A stretch of 14,358 nucleotides of DNA from an uncultured Oscillospiraceae bacterium (lineage in GTDB: Bacteria; Bacillota; Clostridia; Oscillospirales; Acutalibacteraceae). The stretch's first letter is position 1; each line of letters begins with the position of its first letter. The notes beneath the pieces were generated by a model, which was not told the origin of the DNA, searched no databases, and saw only the letters and a program-made list of their open reading frames with translations. The stretch is taken from assembly GCA_900546265.1 (NCBI GenBank), contig URCA01000061.1, forward strand, positions 1-14,358, written 5' to 3'. Of this stretch, positions 6,761 to 14,257 are shown one piece after another. The translations under genes were made by a program, and so were the position numbers.

Positions 6761-6794
6761 GGGAACAGAACGATTGGAAAGGCGGCGATCGGCC

Positions 6795-7481
6795 GTGGAC
6801 AAGCAAAAACTGCTGGTGGTGGAGGACGACAAGAGCATTGCCGTCGGCTTGGAATATTCCCTGGGACAGGAGGGGTTCGGCGTGACGCTCTGCGCCGGGG
6901 TGGCCGACGCGCTGGAGGCGCTGAAAACGGAGCGGTTCGATCTGGCGGTGCTGGATCTCTCTCTGCCGGACGGCAGCGGTTACGATGCCTGCCGCGCGAT
7001 CAAGCGGCAAGGGGACATGCCGGTCATCTTTCTCACCGCCCGGGACGACGAGGTGAGTGTGGTCATGGGCCTGGACATGGGGGCGGACGACTACATCACC
7101 AAGCCCTTCCGGATCCGGGAGCTGACCTCCCGGATCCGCAGTGTGCTGCGCCGGGCGGGACAGGGCGGGAGTACCCTGATGGAATTTGGGCCGGTGCAGA
7201 TTAACGCCGCGCTGGGAAAGGTGTACAAGAACGGGCAGGACGTGTTTCTCTCCGCGCTGGAATACCGGCTGCTGATGACGCTGGCCAACCACGCGGGGCA
7301 GGTGCTGTCCCGCAACCAGCTGCTGGAAAGCATCTGGGACGTGTCGGGGGATTTCGTCAACGACAACACGCTGACCGTCTATATCAAGCGGCTGCGGGAG
7401 AAGATCGAGGACGATCCGCAGAACCCCGTAATCATCGAAACTGCCCGCGGCCTGGGCTACCGGGTCGGCGGGCGGCGCTGA
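6795..7481 (+). CDS. OmpR/PhoB-type response regulator
   Basis: The 228-residue cytosolic transcription factor has a receiver domain (about 4-115) and a winged-helix DNA-binding domain (about 128-225). Receiver residues visible are the acidic pair in VVEDD (8-12), phospho-acceptor Asp54 in LAVLDLSLPDG, Thr81 and Lys103 in YITKPF. The C-terminus ends in IETARGLGYRVGG, the classical OmpR wing. The start chosen is GTG 6795, giving VDKQKLLVVEDD, because an upstream ATG at 6759 overlaps the -10 box and lacks a ribosome site; GGAAAGG lies 12 nt before the GTG. The kinase gene follows after 15 bases. It probably binds the TGAC-N4-GTCA dyads upstream of itself and of the ABC genes. Confidence 0.93.
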   Translation: MDKQKLLVVEDDKSIAVGLEYSLGQEGFGVTLCAGVADALEALKTERFDLAVLDLSLPDGSGYDACRAIKRQGDMPVIFLTARDDEVSVVMGLDMGADDYITKPFRIRELTSRIRSVLRRAGQGGSTLMEFGPVQINAALGKVYKNGQDVFLSALEYRLLMTLANHAGQVLSRNQLLESIWDVSGDFVNDNTLTVYIKRLREKIEDDPQNPVIIETARGLGYRVGGRR

Positions 7482-7496
7482 GGAGGGCGGAAGGCG

Positions 7497-8519
7497 ATGC
7501 GCTATTTTCGCAATCCGGATGTGAAAAACCTCTGCTTGCTGCTGGGGCTCGTGACGCTGGGGGCCACCATCGCGGGGTTCCTGGCAGGAGTTGGGACGGG
7601 ATGTCTCGTGCTTCTCGTCTGTCTCTTATTCTGCGGCATCTGCCTGGGGCACACCCTCTGGCGGCACCGGCAGATGGAACGCCTGGCCGACTACCTGCGC
7701 CGCATCACGGCGGGGGAGCACGCCCTGGACGTGCGGGACAACGGCGAGGGCGAGCTGAGCATCCTGAAAAGCGAGATTTACAAAGTCACCGTCATGCTGG
7801 GGGAATACAACGACCAGCTGCAGGCGGAAAAGCTGCAGCTGGCCGATTCCCTGGCGGACATCTCCCACCAGCTGAAGACGCCGCTGACCTCCATGCTGAT
7901 GATGACCGACCTGCTCAGCGGGGAGGATCTGCCCGCCGACAAGCGGGAGGAATTCACCCGCCACATCCGCATCCAGCTGGAGCGGATCCAGTGGCTGGTG
8001 TCCTCTCTGCTGAAAATGTCCCGGCTGGACGCGGGGGTCATCCAAATGAAGGCCGAGCCGGTGCGGGCGGCCGAGCTGGCGCGGGAGGCCAGCGCCCCCC
8101 TGCTCATCCCCATGGAGCTCAAGGAGCAGACGCTGGACATGCAGGGGGATCCCGCCGTGACCTTCACCGGAGATCGCCGCTGGAGCGCCGAAGCGCTGCT
8201 GAACGTGATGAAAAACTGCATGGAACACACGCCCCGGGGCGGGCGGGTGACGGTGCGCTGGACGGCCAACCCCATCTACACCGAAATCACCGTGACCGAC
8301 ACCGGGCCCGGCATCGCGCCGGAGGATCTGCCCCATATCTTCACCCGGTTTTACCGCGGCAAGGCGGGCGAGGCGGATGCGGCCGAGAGCGCGGGGGTGG
8401 GCATCGGCCTGGCCATGGCCAAAAGCATTTTAGCCCGGCAGAACGGCAAAATCTTCGCGGAGAGCCCCGCCGAAGGGGGCAGCCGGTTCACCCTGCGTTT
8501 TTACAAAACCGTCGTGTGA
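7497..8519 (+). CDS. Intramembrane-type sensor histidine kinase
   Basis: The 340-residue kinase has two N-terminal helices (about 11-31 and 36-55) joined by only four or five residues, so it lacks an extracellular sensor domain. A short HAMP-like linker follows. Then come the H-box ISHQLKTPLTS with His124, the N-box around Asn240 (NVMKNCMEHT), the G1 box DTGPG (268-272), the F-box IFTRFYRG (281-288) and the G2 box GVGIGLAMA (300-308). Kinases of this layout, such as BceS, usually take their signal from a partner ABC transporter, and such a transporter is encoded next. The ATG follows a GGAGG-type site. The stop codon lies inside the operator of the ABC promoter. Confidence 0.93.
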   Translation: MRYFRNPDVKNLCLLLGLVTLGATIAGFLAGVGTGCLVLLVCLLFCGICLGHTLWRHRQMERLADYLRRITAGEHALDVRDNGEGELSILKSEIYKVTVMLGEYNDQLQAEKLQLADSLADISHQLKTPLTSMLMMTDLLSGEDLPADKREEFTRHIRIQLERIQWLVSSLLKMSRLDAGVIQMKAEPVRAAELAREASAPLLIPMELKEQTLDMQGDPAVTFTGDRRWSAEALLNVMKNCMEHTPRGGRVTVRWTANPIYTEITVTDTGPGIAPEDLPHIFTRFYRGKAGEADAAESAGVGIGLAMAKSILARQNGKIFAESPAEGGSRFTLRFYKTVV

Positions 8520-8554
8520 CAAAACTGTCACCGAAGCCGTCACCGGCCCGTCAC
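8516..8554 (+). promoter_or_regulatory. Operator cluster upstream of the ABC genes
   Basis: GTGACA-AAAC-TGTCAC (8516-8531) is a perfect dyad with a 4-base spacer, covering the kinase stop codon. Two further direct half-sites CGTCAC follow at 8538-8543 and 8549-8554, with steps of 12 and 11 bases (about one helical turn each). OmpR-family regulators bind such helically phased direct repeats. The middle CGTCAC lies 21 nt before the -10 box, the same distance as at the regulator promoter. Confidence 0.65.
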
Positions 8555-8570
8555 CCCGCCGCCGTATACT
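8542..8570 (+). promoter_or_regulatory. Probable activator-dependent promoter of the ABC genes
   Basis: TATACT at 8565-8570 is a good -10 box. The bases 17 upstream (ACCGGC at 8542-8547) are no -35 match and lie within the GTCAC repeats. This suggests activation by the regulator bound over the -35 region. The predicted start is near 8577. Confidence 0.55.
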
Positions 8571-8580
8571 GAAAGCATGA

Positions 8581-8625
8581 CGGGGACAGCCCCGCAATAA
8601 TCCGGGAGCGTCCGGCGGCGCCGGA
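8581..8625 (+). other. Two small hairpins in the ABC leader
   Basis: CGGGG-ACAG-CCCCG (8581-8594) and TCCGGC-GGC-GCCGGA (8611-8625) are perfect short stems in the 70-nt leader, ahead of GGGAGG at 8635-8640. Neither is followed by a T run, so they are not terminators. Their role is unknown. Confidence 0.35.
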
Positions 8626-8645
8626 TATCCCAGTGGGAGGCAATC

Positions 8646-9329
8646 ATGGAAATTCTTCGTGTGGAGCATTTGTCCAAGGTATACGGCAAGGGCGACACAG
8701 CGGTCAAAGCACTGGACAATGTATCGTTCTCGGTGCAGAAGGGGGAGTTTGTGGCCATCATCGGGCCCTCCGGTTCCGGCAAATCCACGCTGCTGCACAT
8801 TCTGGGCGGCGTGGATATCCCCACCGCCGGTAAGGTGTATATCGACGGCACCGACGTCTACAAGCTGAACCAGACCAACCTGGCCATTTTCCGCCGGCGG
8901 CAGATCGGTTTGATTTACCAGTTTTTCAATCTCATCCCCGTGCTGAACGTGGAGGAGAACATCACCCTGCCCCTGCTGCTGGACGGCCGCAAGGTGGATC
9001 CCAAGCACCTGCAGAACCTCATCGCCACCTTGGGGCTGGAAAAGCGTCTGGGCCATCTGCCCAACCAGCTGTCCGGCGGACAGCAGCAACGGGTCTCCAT
9101 CGGCCGCGCCTTGGCCAACAGCCCGGCCCTGGTGCTGGCCGACGAGCCCACAGGCAATCTGGACAGCAAGAACAGCGCCGATATCATCAACCTGCTGCGG
9201 CTGTACAATAAGAAATACAACCAAACCCTCATCGTCATCACCCACGATGAAAAAATCGCCCTCCAGGCCGACCGGATCATCGGCATCGAGGACGGACGCA
9301 TTTCCCGGGACGAGGTGACGAACGTATGA
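8646..9329 (+). CDS. ABC transporter ATP-binding protein, MacB/LolD type
   Basis: The 227-residue ATPase powers the FtsX-type permease encoded next. Visible motifs are Walker A GPSGSGKST (40-48), Q-loop Gln92 in IYQFFNLIP, signature LSGGQQQR (142-149), Walker B LVLADE (162-167) and the switch His200 in VITHDE. The sequence FFNLIPVLNVEEN is typical of the MacB/LolD/BceA (type VII) group, whose members work as mechanotransmitters or extract lipids and peptides from the membrane rather than pumping through a channel. GGGAGG lies 5 nt before the ATG. The stop overlaps the permease start (ATGA), so the two are coupled. Confidence 0.95.
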   Translation: MEILRVEHLSKVYGKGDTAVKALDNVSFSVQKGEFVAIIGPSGSGKSTLLHILGGVDIPTAGKVYIDGTDVYKLNQTNLAIFRRRQIGLIYQFFNLIPVLNVEENITLPLLLDGRKVDPKHLQNLIATLGLEKRLGHLPNQLSGGQQQRVSIGRALANSPALVLADEPTGNLDSKNSADIINLLRLYNKKYNQTLIVITHDEKIALQADRIIGIEDGRISRDEVTNV

Positions 9330-11995
9330 ATGTCCTCAACCGGGTGACCCTCAAGACTCTGCGCAAAAACAAATCCCGCACCATTGTGACCATCATCGGC
9401 GTTATTCTCTCGGTGGCCATGGTCACGGCCATCACCGCCTTCATTTCCAGCATGCAGGATTTCATGCTGCGCTCCACCGCGGCCTCCGAGGGCGACTGGC
9501 AGGCAAGCGTCCTGAATATCCCGTATGCCAAGGCCCAGGCCGTCGCCGGGGACGACGCGGTGAAGGAGTCCGGCCTGCTGCGGGACATCGGCTCCGTCCG
9601 GCTGCCGGAGAGCGTCAACCCCTCCAAGCCATACCTTTACGTGCAGGCCATAGACGCAAACGTCGCCGCCCTGCGGGGGATCCAGCCCACCGAGGGGCGG
9701 TTGCCTGAAAATGACGGGGAGCTGATGATAAGCGCGCACATCGCCGAAAATGGCGGCGTCAAGTACGCCATCGGGCAGCAGCTCACGCTGGAAATCGGCG
9801 ACCGGGTGGCGCAGGACGGGGAGGTTCTGGTTGGCAATCTCTCCTACGACACTGAGGAGCCCGAGGATTTCCGCGTCCGGCAGACCAAGACCTACACCGT
9901 CGTTGGCATCTGCGCCCGCCCGTCCACAGAGGAATACAGCGCCGGGGGATACAGCGTGTTCACCCGGCTGACTCCCGCCTCTCTGGACGCGGACGCCCTG
10001 GTGACCATCAGCTTGACGCTGAACCGCCCGAAAAACGTGTTCGATTTCATGAGCGGGTTTGAAAAGGAGTACGCCGTCCGGTACCATGCCTCCCTGCTGC
10101 GGTATATGGGTATCAGCGGCAACGACAATTTCAACGCCGTGCTCTACAGCATGGCGAGCATCCTTATCGCGCTGATCATGGTAGGGTCCATCTCCCTGAT
10201 TTACAACGCCTTCGCCATCTCGGTCAGCGAGCGGAGCAAACAGTTCGGCATGCTGTCCTCCGCCGGGGCCACCTCCCGGCAAATCCGCAACTCTGTGTTT
10301 TTCGAGGCTCTGGCCATCAGCGGCGTCGGCATCCCGCTCGGGCTGCTGTCCGGCGTGGGCGGCATCGGCGTGACCCTGAAGCTCATCGGGGGGCTCATCG
10401 CGGATTCGGGAATTATGGGAGGGGTTGTGGAGTTCCAGCTGTCCGTGTCCGTCCCCGCCATGGTGATAGCCGCGGCGGTGGGGCTCGCCACCGTGCTCAT
10501 TTCCGCCTACATCCCCGCCCGTCGGGCGGCCCGGCTCTCGGCCATGGACGCCATCCGGCAGACCGCGGATATCAAGCTGAATGCCCGGCAGGTAAAAACC
10601 TCCCGGCTGACCCGCAGGCTCTTCGGCATGGAGGGCGATCTCGCTCTGAAAAATTTCAAACGCAACCGCCGCCGGTACCGCGCCACCGTCTTCTCCCTAA
10701 TCATCAGCGTGGTGCTGTTCATATCGGTGTCCACCTACACCGATATGCTCAAGGAAAGCGTGGGTTCCTTCTATGCCATGGCCAACTATGACATAGCCGT
10801 CAGCGATTCCCGCGCCGAGCCTGACGCGGCGAAGAGCGCCGCGTTCCTCAAATCTCTCCGGGAGCTGGGCAGCGTGGAGCAGGCCGCGTACCAGCGCAGC
10901 CAAACCGGCTTTTTCTTCGCCGACGCGTCCATCCTCGGAAGCGAAGCCTATCAGCTCATGGAGGAAGCGGGTCAGGGGATCGAGGATATGCCCGCCGACG
11001 AGCCGGAGGCCCAGGCTCAGATCCGCGCCATGGGCTGGAAGGAGGGGCAAAAAAACATGGAAACCTCCCTGCGGCTCATCGCTCTCGACGACGCCACTTT
11101 CGCCCGCTACGCGGCAGATCTCGGTTTGTCCCTGTCCGACTACACCGATCCCAGCCATCCCCGCGCCATTGTCATCGACAGCTTTGTCGAGCAGAATCAG
11201 AAGAACAAATACATCAGCGGCCAGTATTTCCGCCGCGGTGCGCCCTTGACCCTGAAGCTGAACACCCACTCGGTTTACGACGGCAACCGGGCGGAAAACC
11301 AGACCGCTTCCATTACGCTGGGGACCTTCACTGACAAAGCGCCCCTGGGCTTGTTCCCCCAAGAAAACTCTCTGTACGGGGCCGCCAAGCTCATCGTGTC
11401 CAACGCCGTGCTGGATCAATGCTTCGGCAGCAGCGCTCACTCCCGGCATCCCACCGGCGCCTTTGCGGTCAAAGCCGCGGATCTCGACAAAGCGGACAGC
11501 GACATCCGCACGCTGATTAAGCAAAACGGCTCCGGGTATTCGTATCACAACTACGCCGCCAACGCCCAGGAAAGCCGCAACACCCTGCTGGTGGCCAACG
11601 TCTTATCCTATGGCTTCATCGTGTTGATTTCCCTCATTACGGTGGCCAATGTGTTCAACACCATCTCCACCAACGTCAATTTGCGCCGGCGGGAGTTTGC
11701 CATGCTCAAATCCGTGGGTATGACGACCCGGGGCTTCAACAAAATGATGAATTTCGAGTGTGTCTTCTACGGTCTGAAGGCTCTGCTCTTCGGCCTGCCG
11801 ATCTCCCTGCTCATCTCCCTGCTCATCCGCCAATCCTTGAATCAGGGGATAGTCGCGGCGTATGAGCTGCCATGGCTAAGCGTGGGCATCGCGGTGCTGT
11901 CGGTGTTCCTGGTGGTGTTCGTCACCATGCTGTATGCCATGTCCAAGGTCCGCAAGGAAAACATCATCGACGCGCTGAAAAACGAAAACTTGTAG
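9326..11995 (+). CDS. FtsX-type ABC permease with two extracellular domains
   Basis: The 889-residue membrane protein contains two FtsX modules. Helix 1 is at about 20-42, extracellular domain 1 at 43-270, and helices 2-4 at about 272-298, 327-355 and 376-400. The second module has helix 5 at about 452-470, extracellular domain 2 at 471-753, and helices 6-8 at about 755-782, 812-838 and 850-872. Module signatures are SERSKQFGMLSSAGATSRQI (301-320) and NLRRREFAMLKSVGMTTRGF (785-804). This differs from BceB, which has ten helices and one such domain. The substrate is unknown. With the intramembrane kinase, a role in sensing or resisting envelope-active peptides is plausible but inferred. It overlaps the ATPase gene by 4 bases. 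Confidence 0.92.
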   Translation: MNVLNRVTLKTLRKNKSRTIVTIIGVILSVAMVTAITAFISSMQDFMLRSTAASEGDWQASVLNIPYAKAQAVAGDDAVKESGLLRDIGSVRLPESVNPSKPYLYVQAIDANVAALRGIQPTEGRLPENDGELMISAHIAENGGVKYAIGQQLTLEIGDRVAQDGEVLVGNLSYDTEEPEDFRVRQTKTYTVVGICARPSTEEYSAGGYSVFTRLTPASLDADALVTISLTLNRPKNVFDFMSGFEKEYAVRYHASLLRYMGISGNDNFNAVLYSMASILIALIMVGSISLIYNAFAISVSERSKQFGMLSSAGATSRQIRNSVFFEALAISGVGIPLGLLSGVGGIGVTLKLIGGLIADSGIMGGVVEFQLSVSVPAMVIAAAVGLATVLISAYIPARRAARLSAMDAIRQTADIKLNARQVKTSRLTRRLFGMEGDLALKNFKRNRRRYRATVFSLIISVVLFISVSTYTDMLKESVGSFYAMANYDIAVSDSRAEPDAAKSAAFLKSLRELGSVEQAAYQRSQTGFFFADASILGSEAYQLMEEAGQGIEDMPADEPEAQAQIRAMGWKEGQKNMETSLRLIALDDATFARYAADLGLSLSDYTDPSHPRAIVIDSFVEQNQKNKYISGQYFRRGAPLTLKLNTHSVYDGNRAENQTASITLGTFTDKAPLGLFPQENSLYGAAKLIVSNAVLDQCFGSSAHSRHPTGAFAVKAADLDKADSDIRTLIKQNGSGYSYHNYAANAQESRNTLLVANVLSYGFIVLISLITVANVFNTISTNVNLRRREFAMLKSVGMTTRGFNKMMNFECVFYGLKALLFGLPISLLISLLIRQSLNQGIVAAYELPWLSVGIAVLSVFLVVFVTMLYAMSKVRKENIIDALKNENL

Positions 11996-12020
11996 ATTCC
12001 GTATTATATCCGGTCATTGG

Positions 12021-12050
12021 GGCGCATACTCTTAGGGTAGAGTATGCGTC
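12021..12050. other. Hairpin between the permease and tspO genes
   Basis: GGCGCATACTC and GAGTATGCGTC form an 11-bp stem with one G-U pair around an 8-base loop. It starts 25 bases after the permease stop. No T run follows on the plus strand (CGCCGG instead), so it is not a classical terminator. It may protect the mRNA 3' end or separate expression of the ABC and tspO genes. Confidence 0.45.
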
Positions 12051-12088
12051 CGCCGGATGGAACCGGCGGTGAAAGGCTGGGATACGGC

Positions 12089-12586
12089 ATGTCCACGGTG
12101 GTTATCTCGCGCAGACAAAGATTCGATTGGAAAGCGGCGCTGTTTTTTATCGGCTTCACACTTTTGCTCGGGGCCCTCGGCGGGCTGCTGGGGGGCGCCA
12201 GCGGCTTCAAAAGCTTCGAGGCACTGCAAAAGCCGCCTTTGACGCCGCCGGCGGCGGTGTTCCCCATCGTGTGGTCGGCGCTGTACCTGCTCATGGGAAT
12301 CGCCGCCTATCTGGTATGGAGCAGCGGAGACCTGGATCGGGGGGCCAGTCTGCGGATGTATTTTCTCCAGCTGCTGGTCAACATCCTGTGGCCGCTGTTC
12401 TTCTTCCGGCTTCAGTGGCGGCTGTTCGCCTTCTTCTGGCTGCTGCTCCTGCTGGCGCTGCTGTCCCTGACTATGGCGGGCTTCCGCTATATCCGCAAAT
12501 CCTCCTACTGGCTGCTGGTGCCGTATTTTCTGTGGGTGCTGTTTGCCGGGTATCTGAATTTGGGAATTTATCTGCTGAACATGTAA
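12089..12586 (+). CDS. tspO: TspO/MBR family membrane protein
   Basis: The 165-residue protein belongs to the five-helix TspO (translocator protein/peripheral benzodiazepine receptor) family, whose bacterial members bind porphyrins and affect tetrapyrrole or stress responses. Family motifs are LQKPPLTPPAAVFPIVWSAL (46-65) with YLLMGIAAYLVW after it, the NILWPLFFF segment (98-106), and the last-helix WVLFAGYLN (149-157). The length is typical (150-170). ATG 12089 was chosen since the family begins shortly before the first helix; GAAAGG lies 12 nt upstream, and an in-frame ATG at 12044 sits inside the preceding hairpin. No clear separate promoter was found, so it may be transcribed with the ABC genes. 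Confidence 0.88.
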   Translation: MSTVVISRRQRFDWKAALFFIGFTLLLGALGGLLGGASGFKSFEALQKPPLTPPAAVFPIVWSALYLLMGIAAYLVWSSGDLDRGASLRMYFLQLLVNILWPLFFFRLQWRLFAFFWLLLLLALLSLTMAGFRYIRKSSYWLLVPYFLWVLFAGYLNLGIYLLNM

Positions 12587-12621
12587 AAACCGCCCCGCAT
12601 CTTTGAATGCGGGGCGGTTTT
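12586..12621. terminator. Bidirectional intrinsic terminator
   Basis: A perfect 15-bp stem: AAAACCGCCCCGCAT (12586-12600) and its complement (12607-12621) around the loop CTTTGA. It has T on the exit side of both strands. It separates the convergent tspO and membrane-protein genes, beginning at the tspO stop and ending 11 bases before the other gene's stop codon. Confidence 0.93.
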
Positions 12622-12632
12622 GCGTCCGGGCC

Positions 12633-13481
12633 TTACCAGCGGCGGCGCTTTTTCTTTTTGTTGGGGTTGATATAGATGAACTTTTCCGACAGGGAAATCT
12701 GCTTGTAGCCGAGGAAATAGGCGAAATGGCAGACAAGTGGGACGAATGCCACCACCATCAGCATAGCCAAAATCGCCGGCCAGGGCACCTGTGCGGTGTT
12801 TTGGATCTCAGTGGAGACCATGGAATTGATAATCGGCATAAACGGCACGTTGGCGAACCGGTACAGGAAAATATATTTCGGGAAGCACACGCCCAGTTTG
12901 CTGAGCACCAGCACGATATACCCGATGGCCGAAGGAATCGCCGCCATCAGCCCCACCTTCAGGCCCCGCAGCTTATCCTCCTGCATATGGCCGAAGTTGA
13001 CGCTGTTCTTGTCCCGATCGCCCTTAGACCAGACGATGGAATACGGGAAAGCCGCCAACAGCAGCAGCATCAGGATGGAGGACAGGACGTTCAGCGCGAT
13101 TTCCGCGCCCACGGGCATGGTGGAACGGATGGTCTGCTTGCGCTGCCCCGGGCCCAGCGTGGTCTCGGTGGTGGATTCGGTTTTTTCCTCCTGGCCGGGA
13201 TTGGCCGGCGTACCCGGCCCCGCCGCCTGCGGCGTGGAGGACGGGGCGGAGGAATCGTCCGCGTAGTAATGCTCCTCGATCAGCGCCACGCTGCCGTCGG
13301 AGGTGGTTTCATAAATCTGATACCCGATGTCGTGGGTGAAAAAGCCGTTGAACAGCACCGACAGGGACATGTATACGAAAAAGCAGAGCACCGCGGACAA
13401 GATGGTCCGCAGGAACACCCCCAGCGCCATTTTAAAATTTTCTTTTTGTATGTCCGCCTTGGTCAGATTGTTGTTGGGCAT
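12633..13481 (-). CDS. Unrecognised four-helix membrane protein
   Basis: I do not recognise this family. The 282-residue product has a cytoplasmic N-terminus and helix 1 (about 19-45). A long external segment follows (46-127), whose middle part (about 73-118) is rich in Ser, Pro, Thr, Gly and Glu. Helices 2 (128-151), 3 (173-197) and 4 (235-258) follow, and the protein ends in a very basic tail, KKKKRRRW. The loop between helices 2 and 3 is charged (WSKGDRDKNS) and should be cytoplasmic. No enzymatic motif was seen. GGAGAGG lies about 9 nt before the ATG, and a good promoter and the shared terminator flank it, so the gene is certainly real and is monocistronic. Confidence 0.85.
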   Translation of the reverse strand: MPNNNLTKADIQKENFKMALGVFLRTILSAVLCFFVYMSLSVLFNGFFTHDIGYQIYETTSDGSVALIEEHYYADDSSAPSSTPQAAGPGTPANPGQEEKTESTTETTLGPGQRKQTIRSTMPVGAEIALNVLSSILMLLLLAAFPYSIVWSKGDRDKNSVNFGHMQEDKLRGLKVGLMAAIPSAIGYIVLVLSKLGVCFPKYIFLYRFANVPFMPIINSMVSTEIQNTAQVPWPAILAMLMVVAFVPLVCHFAYFLGYKQISLSEKFIYINPNKKKKRRRW

Positions 13482-13555
13482 CGGTCTCTACCTCTCCGTT
13501 TTCCAGGCCGCGTCCGGCCCTCTTTTCATTCCGGTGGATTTCCACATTTTCTGTT

Positions 13556-13584
13556 AGTATACCACGCCGCCGCGCAAAGGACAA
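13556..13584 (-). promoter_or_regulatory. Promoter of the four-helix membrane protein gene
   Basis: On the minus strand, TTGTCC (13579-13584), 17 bases, and TATACT (13556-13561) with an extended -10 TG one base before it. The leader is about 70 nt. The rest of the 249-base gap up to rpiB (13585-13669) shows nothing I can name. Confidence 0.75.
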
Positions 13585-13669
13585 GCCTGTTTCCCCGCCG
13601 CAGGTATGAATGGACTGTAAATTTTCACTCGGGACGGGAGGGGATGCGCCGGAAGCAACCGGCCGCATG

Positions 13670-13707
13670 AAAACGCCCCGGACCTTTATGCAAGGTCCGG
13701 GGCGGGG
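13670..13707 (-). terminator. Intrinsic terminator after rpiB
   Basis: A 13-bp perfect stem: CGCCCCGGACCTT (13674-13686) pairs with AAGGTCCGGGGCG (13692-13704) around a 5-base loop. It is followed on the minus strand by TTTTCATG. It lies 26 bases beyond the rpiB stop. Confidence 0.88.
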
Positions 13708-13730
13708 TTCGCGATTGGCGGCTTTCCCTC

Positions 13731-14186
13731 TCAGGCGTCCTGTGCCGTTCCGCCCTGTTCAATGGCGGTAATCATGTCCACCCGGTTCTGATGCCGTCCG
13801 CCCTCGAAGGCGGTTTCCAGCCATATCCGGGCGATCATCTTGGCCAGTTCGGCCCCCACCACACGGGCGCCCAGCGCCAGCATGTTGGTGTCGTTGTGCA
13901 TCCGGGACAGCTGCGCCGAATACGGCTCGCTGCACACCACGCAGCGGATCCCAGCGACCTTGTTGGCCACCAGGGACATGCCGATGCCGGTGCCGCAAAT
14001 CAGGATGCCCCGGTCGCATTCGCCGGAGGCCACCGCCCGGGCGGCCCGCTCGCCGTACAAGGGATAGTGGCAGCTGACCGCCTCATAGGTGCCGAAATCC
14101 TTATAGGCCAGACCCATGTCATCCAGCAGGCCGATGATTTCCCGCTTCATTTCCAGAGCCGCGTGATCGCACGCCAGCGCTATCAT
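13731..14186 (-). CDS. rpiB: Ribose-5-phosphate isomerase B
   Basis: RpiB interconverts ribose 5-phosphate and ribulose 5-phosphate in the pentose phosphate pathway (some members act on allose 6-phosphate). The 151 residues equal the E. coli enzyme closely. CDHAALEMK (6-14) is the phosphate-site segment, and ILICGTGIGMS (61-71) holds the catalytic Cys64. CSEPYSAQLSRMHNDTNMLA (85-104) carries the catalytic histidine region, and EGGRHQNRV (128-136) the C-terminal arginines. The nearly universal DYPxxA segment reads HYPLYG here (40-45). The start is ATG 14186, with AAAGGA about 11 nt upstream; the frame stays open to the right, but that part overlaps the promoter and palindromes. The gene is monocistronic. 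Confidence 0.93.
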   Translation of the reverse strand: MIALACDHAALEMKREIIGLLDDMGLAYKDFGTYEAVSCHYPLYGERAARAVASGECDRGILICGTGIGMSLVANKVAGIRCVVCSEPYSAQLSRMHNDTNMLALGARVVGAELAKMIARIWLETAFEGGRHQNRVDMITAIEQGGTAQDA

Positions 14187-14257
14187 GCATTTACCAGTCC
14201 TTTCGCTTTTCCTTCGCCATAAACGCCCGATGGGCCGCGAGGCTTTCGCTCTTCTCC

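Noticed and set aside
6759..6794. Upstream ATG start for the response regulator
   Set aside because: The ATG overlaps the -10 box of the best promoter, has no ribosome site, and the extra residues precede the conserved receiver start.
8577..8600. Possible seven-residue leader peptide before the ABC ATPase
   Set aside because: The ATG coincides with the predicted transcription start and has no ribosome site, so translation is unlikely.
8915..10282. A 455-codon open frame on the minus strand opposite the ABC genes
   Set aside because: It runs antisense across the junction of two genes with clear motifs, with low-complexity composition and no start signals.
12603..13670. A 355-codon open frame on the plus strand opposite the four-helix membrane protein
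   Set aside because: It begins inside the terminator and is His/Gly/Arg rich. The minus-strand gene has hydrophobic helices, a ribosome site and a promoter.
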